Assembly: GCA_965116235.1 (NCBI GenBank)
Contig: OZ220496.1
Location: forward strand, 2,728,001-2,792,000
DNA length: 64,000 nt
Direction: 5' to 3'
Source of the DNA: MPNP01 sp965116235
GTDB lineage: Bacteria; Pseudomonadota; Alphaproteobacteria; Rhodobacterales; Rhodobacteraceae
Shown: in pieces, positions 62,164 to 64,000 of the stretch
Layout: the number at the start of each line of letters is the position of its first letter
Position numbering within the stretch: the first letter of the stretch is position 1
The notes under the pieces: model-generated
What the model was told of the DNA's origin: nothing
Seen by the model: only the letters and a program-made list of their open reading frames with translations
Database searches by the model: none
Position numbers and translations under genes: made by a program

Positions 62164-63984
62164 ATGTGCGGCATTATCGGCTATTTGGGAGCGCATGAAG
62201 CCTCGCCAATCATTTTGGACGCCCTCAGAAAACTTGAGTATCGAGGCTATGACAGTGCCGGAATTGCCACGATCTTCAAGGGGCGTCTCGATCGCCGACG
62301 CACTTCAGGCCGAATTGACAACCTCGCCGATACGCTCGTTCGAAACCCCATCCGAGGGACCATAGGCATTGGACACACGAGGTGGGCAACGCACGGCCCT
62401 CCGAATGAACAAAATGCTCATCCTCACCATACGTCCAACGTATCCGTTGTTCACAACGGCATCATCGAAAACTTCAAGGACATAAAAGACAGTCTCCAGG
62501 CCGATCGGTATGCGTTTTATTCCGAAACGGATACGGAAGCGATCTCGACCTTGGTCCAAAAATACATTGACGACGGCTGCAAGGAAATTGAAGCGGTCCA
62601 CAGGTCGTTGGCCATTCTTCAAGGTCAATACGCCCTTTGCTTTCTTTTTGCAGGTCACGACGACACCATCATCGCCGCTCGCAAGGGTTCCCCTCTGGTC
62701 ATCGGTCACGGAAGCGATGCCATGTACATTGCCTCGGATGCCTATGGCCTGAACGGATTAACCGATACCATCACATATCTGGAAGAAGGAGACTCAGCCA
62801 TAGTGGCGCGCTCGGGGGTCAGCATTTTCGATTGTCATCAAAAACTAGTCCAGCGCGACAAGAACATAGTCTCAATTGAAACTGGCCATCATTTGAAAGG
62901 CCAGTACAAACATTTCATGCTCAGAGAAATTCATGAGCAACCGGAGGCCTTGTCCAAGGCCGTAGGAAGCCTTTTCCAATCCGAGCAGCTCAATGCCCAA
63001 ACGATTGACAGCATTAGCCATCAGGACATAGGCCGAATCAATCTCATTGGGTGCGGCACAGCCGCCTACGCCTGCCAAATCGGCAGTTACTGGTTTGAAC
63101 ATCTTGTTCAAATCGCTTCCAGGGCTGAAGTGGCGTCAGAATTTCGTTACCGGAATGCCGTAGTCGAAAAAAACGATCTTTCGATTTTTGTGAGTCAGTC
63201 GGGTGAAACGGCCGATACTCTGGCGGCCCTGCGATACATCATAAAGCATCAGGCCAGCAATCTGGCAGTGCTGAATGCATCCGCCTGTTCCATGGAAAGG
63301 GAGAGTGCACGATCCCTGTCAATACATGCAGGATATGAGTTCAGTGTCGCCTCAACCAAAGCCTTCACCAGTCAACTCGCCATTCTGGCCGGATTGGGAT
63401 TGATTCTCGGGCACCGCAAGGGAACCGTGTCGGATAAGCGGTTCAATACCCTCAAGGCCGACCTCTTGGCGATGCCCGGCTTAGTCAGTACGGCCCTGGG
63501 CCTGAAAGATGATGTGATCAAGATTGCCCAATTTCTCGCGGGGTGTTCTGCCGCAATTTACATCGGGCGAGGGGTCATGTATCCGACGGCACTTGAGGGC
63601 GCTCTCAAACTCAAGGAAATTACCTACATTCATGCCGAAGGCATGGCCTCGGGCGAACTCAAGCATGGACCAATTGCCTTGATTGATGAAAAGGTCCCGA
63701 CCATCGTGCTTGCGCCTCGAAACGACCTGTTCCACAAGACCATCAGCAATTTGAAGGAAATAAGGGCTCGGGGCGGGCCAGTTATACTGATCTCGGACCG
63801 GGAAGGGATCTCTGAAGCTGGTGAAGAGGCCGCCTTCACTTTGACCCTGCCCAAAATAAACCCGCTGCTCGCCCCAATCCTGTATGCCATTCCCTTGCAA
63901 ATGCTCGCCTATTACGCGTCGACCAAAAAAGGATTGGATGTGGACAAGCCTCGACATCTCGCAAAATCCGTAACGGTCGAGTGA
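62164..63984 (+). CDS. glmS: Glutamine--fructose-6-phosphate aminotransferase (isomerizing)
   Basis: The 606-aa product makes glucosamine-6-phosphate, the first step toward UDP-GlcNAc. The N-terminal Ntn glutaminase starts MCGIIGYLG with Cys2 as nucleophile; GHTRWATHG is the glutamine-binding segment. Two SIS isomerase domains follow (about 285-600) with SQSGETADT and the end text DKPRHLAKSVTVE. Complete, ending 16 bp before the window edge. No glmS ribozyme is expected or seen; the gene is co-oriented with glmU. Confidence 0.96.
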   Translation: MCGIIGYLGAHEASPIILDALRKLEYRGYDSAGIATIFKGRLDRRRTSGRIDNLADTLVRNPIRGTIGIGHTRWATHGPPNEQNAHPHHTSNVSVVHNGIIENFKDIKDSLQADRYAFYSETDTEAISTLVQKYIDDGCKEIEAVHRSLAILQGQYALCFLFAGHDDTIIAARKGSPLVIGHGSDAMYIASDAYGLNGLTDTITYLEEGDSAIVARSGVSIFDCHQKLVQRDKNIVSIETGHHLKGQYKHFMLREIHEQPEALSKAVGSLFQSEQLNAQTIDSISHQDIGRINLIGCGTAAYACQIGSYWFEHLVQIASRAEVASEFRYRNAVVEKNDLSIFVSQSGETADTLAALRYIIKHQASNLAVLNASACSMERESARSLSIHAGYEFSVASTKAFTSQLAILAGLGLILGHRKGTVSDKRFNTLKADLLAMPGLVSTALGLKDDVIKIAQFLAGCSAAIYIGRGVMYPTALEGALKLKEITYIHAEGMASGELKHGPIALIDEKVPTIVLAPRNDLFHKTISNLKEIRARGGPVILISDREGISEAGEEAAFTLTLPKINPLLAPILYAIPLQMLAYYASTKKGLDVDKPRHLAKSVTVE

Positions 63985-64000
63985 CGGGTATATCGAACTG

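Overview
The window is chromosomal DNA that looks like an alphaproteobacterium of moderate GC. The main pointers are a complete 14-gene complex I operon (nuoA-N) followed by birA, a type III pantothenate kinase and RNase J; a dispersed tat / serS-surE-pcm-nlpD / yajC-secD-secF neighbourhood; phaA-phaB; and HAD phosphatase / glmU-glmS. No rRNA, tRNA, CRISPR array or complete insertion sequence was recognised. GTG starts are common (pcm, rarD, nuoA, nuoJ, nuoL and the giant gene).

Layout. 1-3.8 kb: the 5' part of a membrane-anchored, acidic, LysM-type protein (minus strand, open at the window edge), a LOG-family phosphoribohydrolase, a RarD-like transporter and an Fe-type superoxide dismutase. 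4.1-7.9 kb: a TauE/SafE permease and the Sec accessory genes yajC-secD-secF. 8.3-13.1 kb (plus strand): serS, surE, pcm, an NlpD-like lipoprotein and a short-chain dehydrogenase. 13.3-26.0 kb: one 12.7-kb gene on the minus strand. It encodes a 4241-residue protein with a signal peptide, about 36 fibronectin type III-like repeats and a C-terminal outer-membrane beta-barrel. 26.5-30.4 kb: a DUF815 ATPase, tatC, tatB, tatA and an ABC ATPase with a well-formed promoter/operator. 30.8-36.9 kb: two unlinked genes (an SDR and a DEAD-box helicase), then RNase J, coaX and birA. 36.9-51.3 kb: nuoN to nuoA. 51.3-52.4 kb: a gene-poor gap, possibly with an eroded transposase. 52.4-54.5 kb: a partner-switching signalling module (receiver-PP2C phosphatase, HATPase kinase, STAS antagonist). 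54.6-58.6 kb: acyl-CoA and acetoacetate metabolism (enoyl-CoA hydratase, BKACE enzyme, phaA, phaB). 58.6-64 kb: a DegT aminotransferase, a HAD phosphatase, glmU and glmS.

How the parts fit. Most genes are housekeeping: protein export (Sec and Tat), respiration (complex I), envelope precursor synthesis (GlmS and GlmU making UDP-GlcNAc) and reserve polymer precursors (PhaA, PhaB). The notable accessory element is the giant surface fibre. Its repeats are diverse near the N terminus and become near-identical toward the barrel, ending in three exact 282-bp copies. A run of nine G lies directly after the GTG start, so the reading frame could be switched by slippage. A matching inverted G9C lies just past the stop. 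The gene sits where a commonly conserved alphaproteobacterial tat-serS-sec gene order appears broken and partly inverted.
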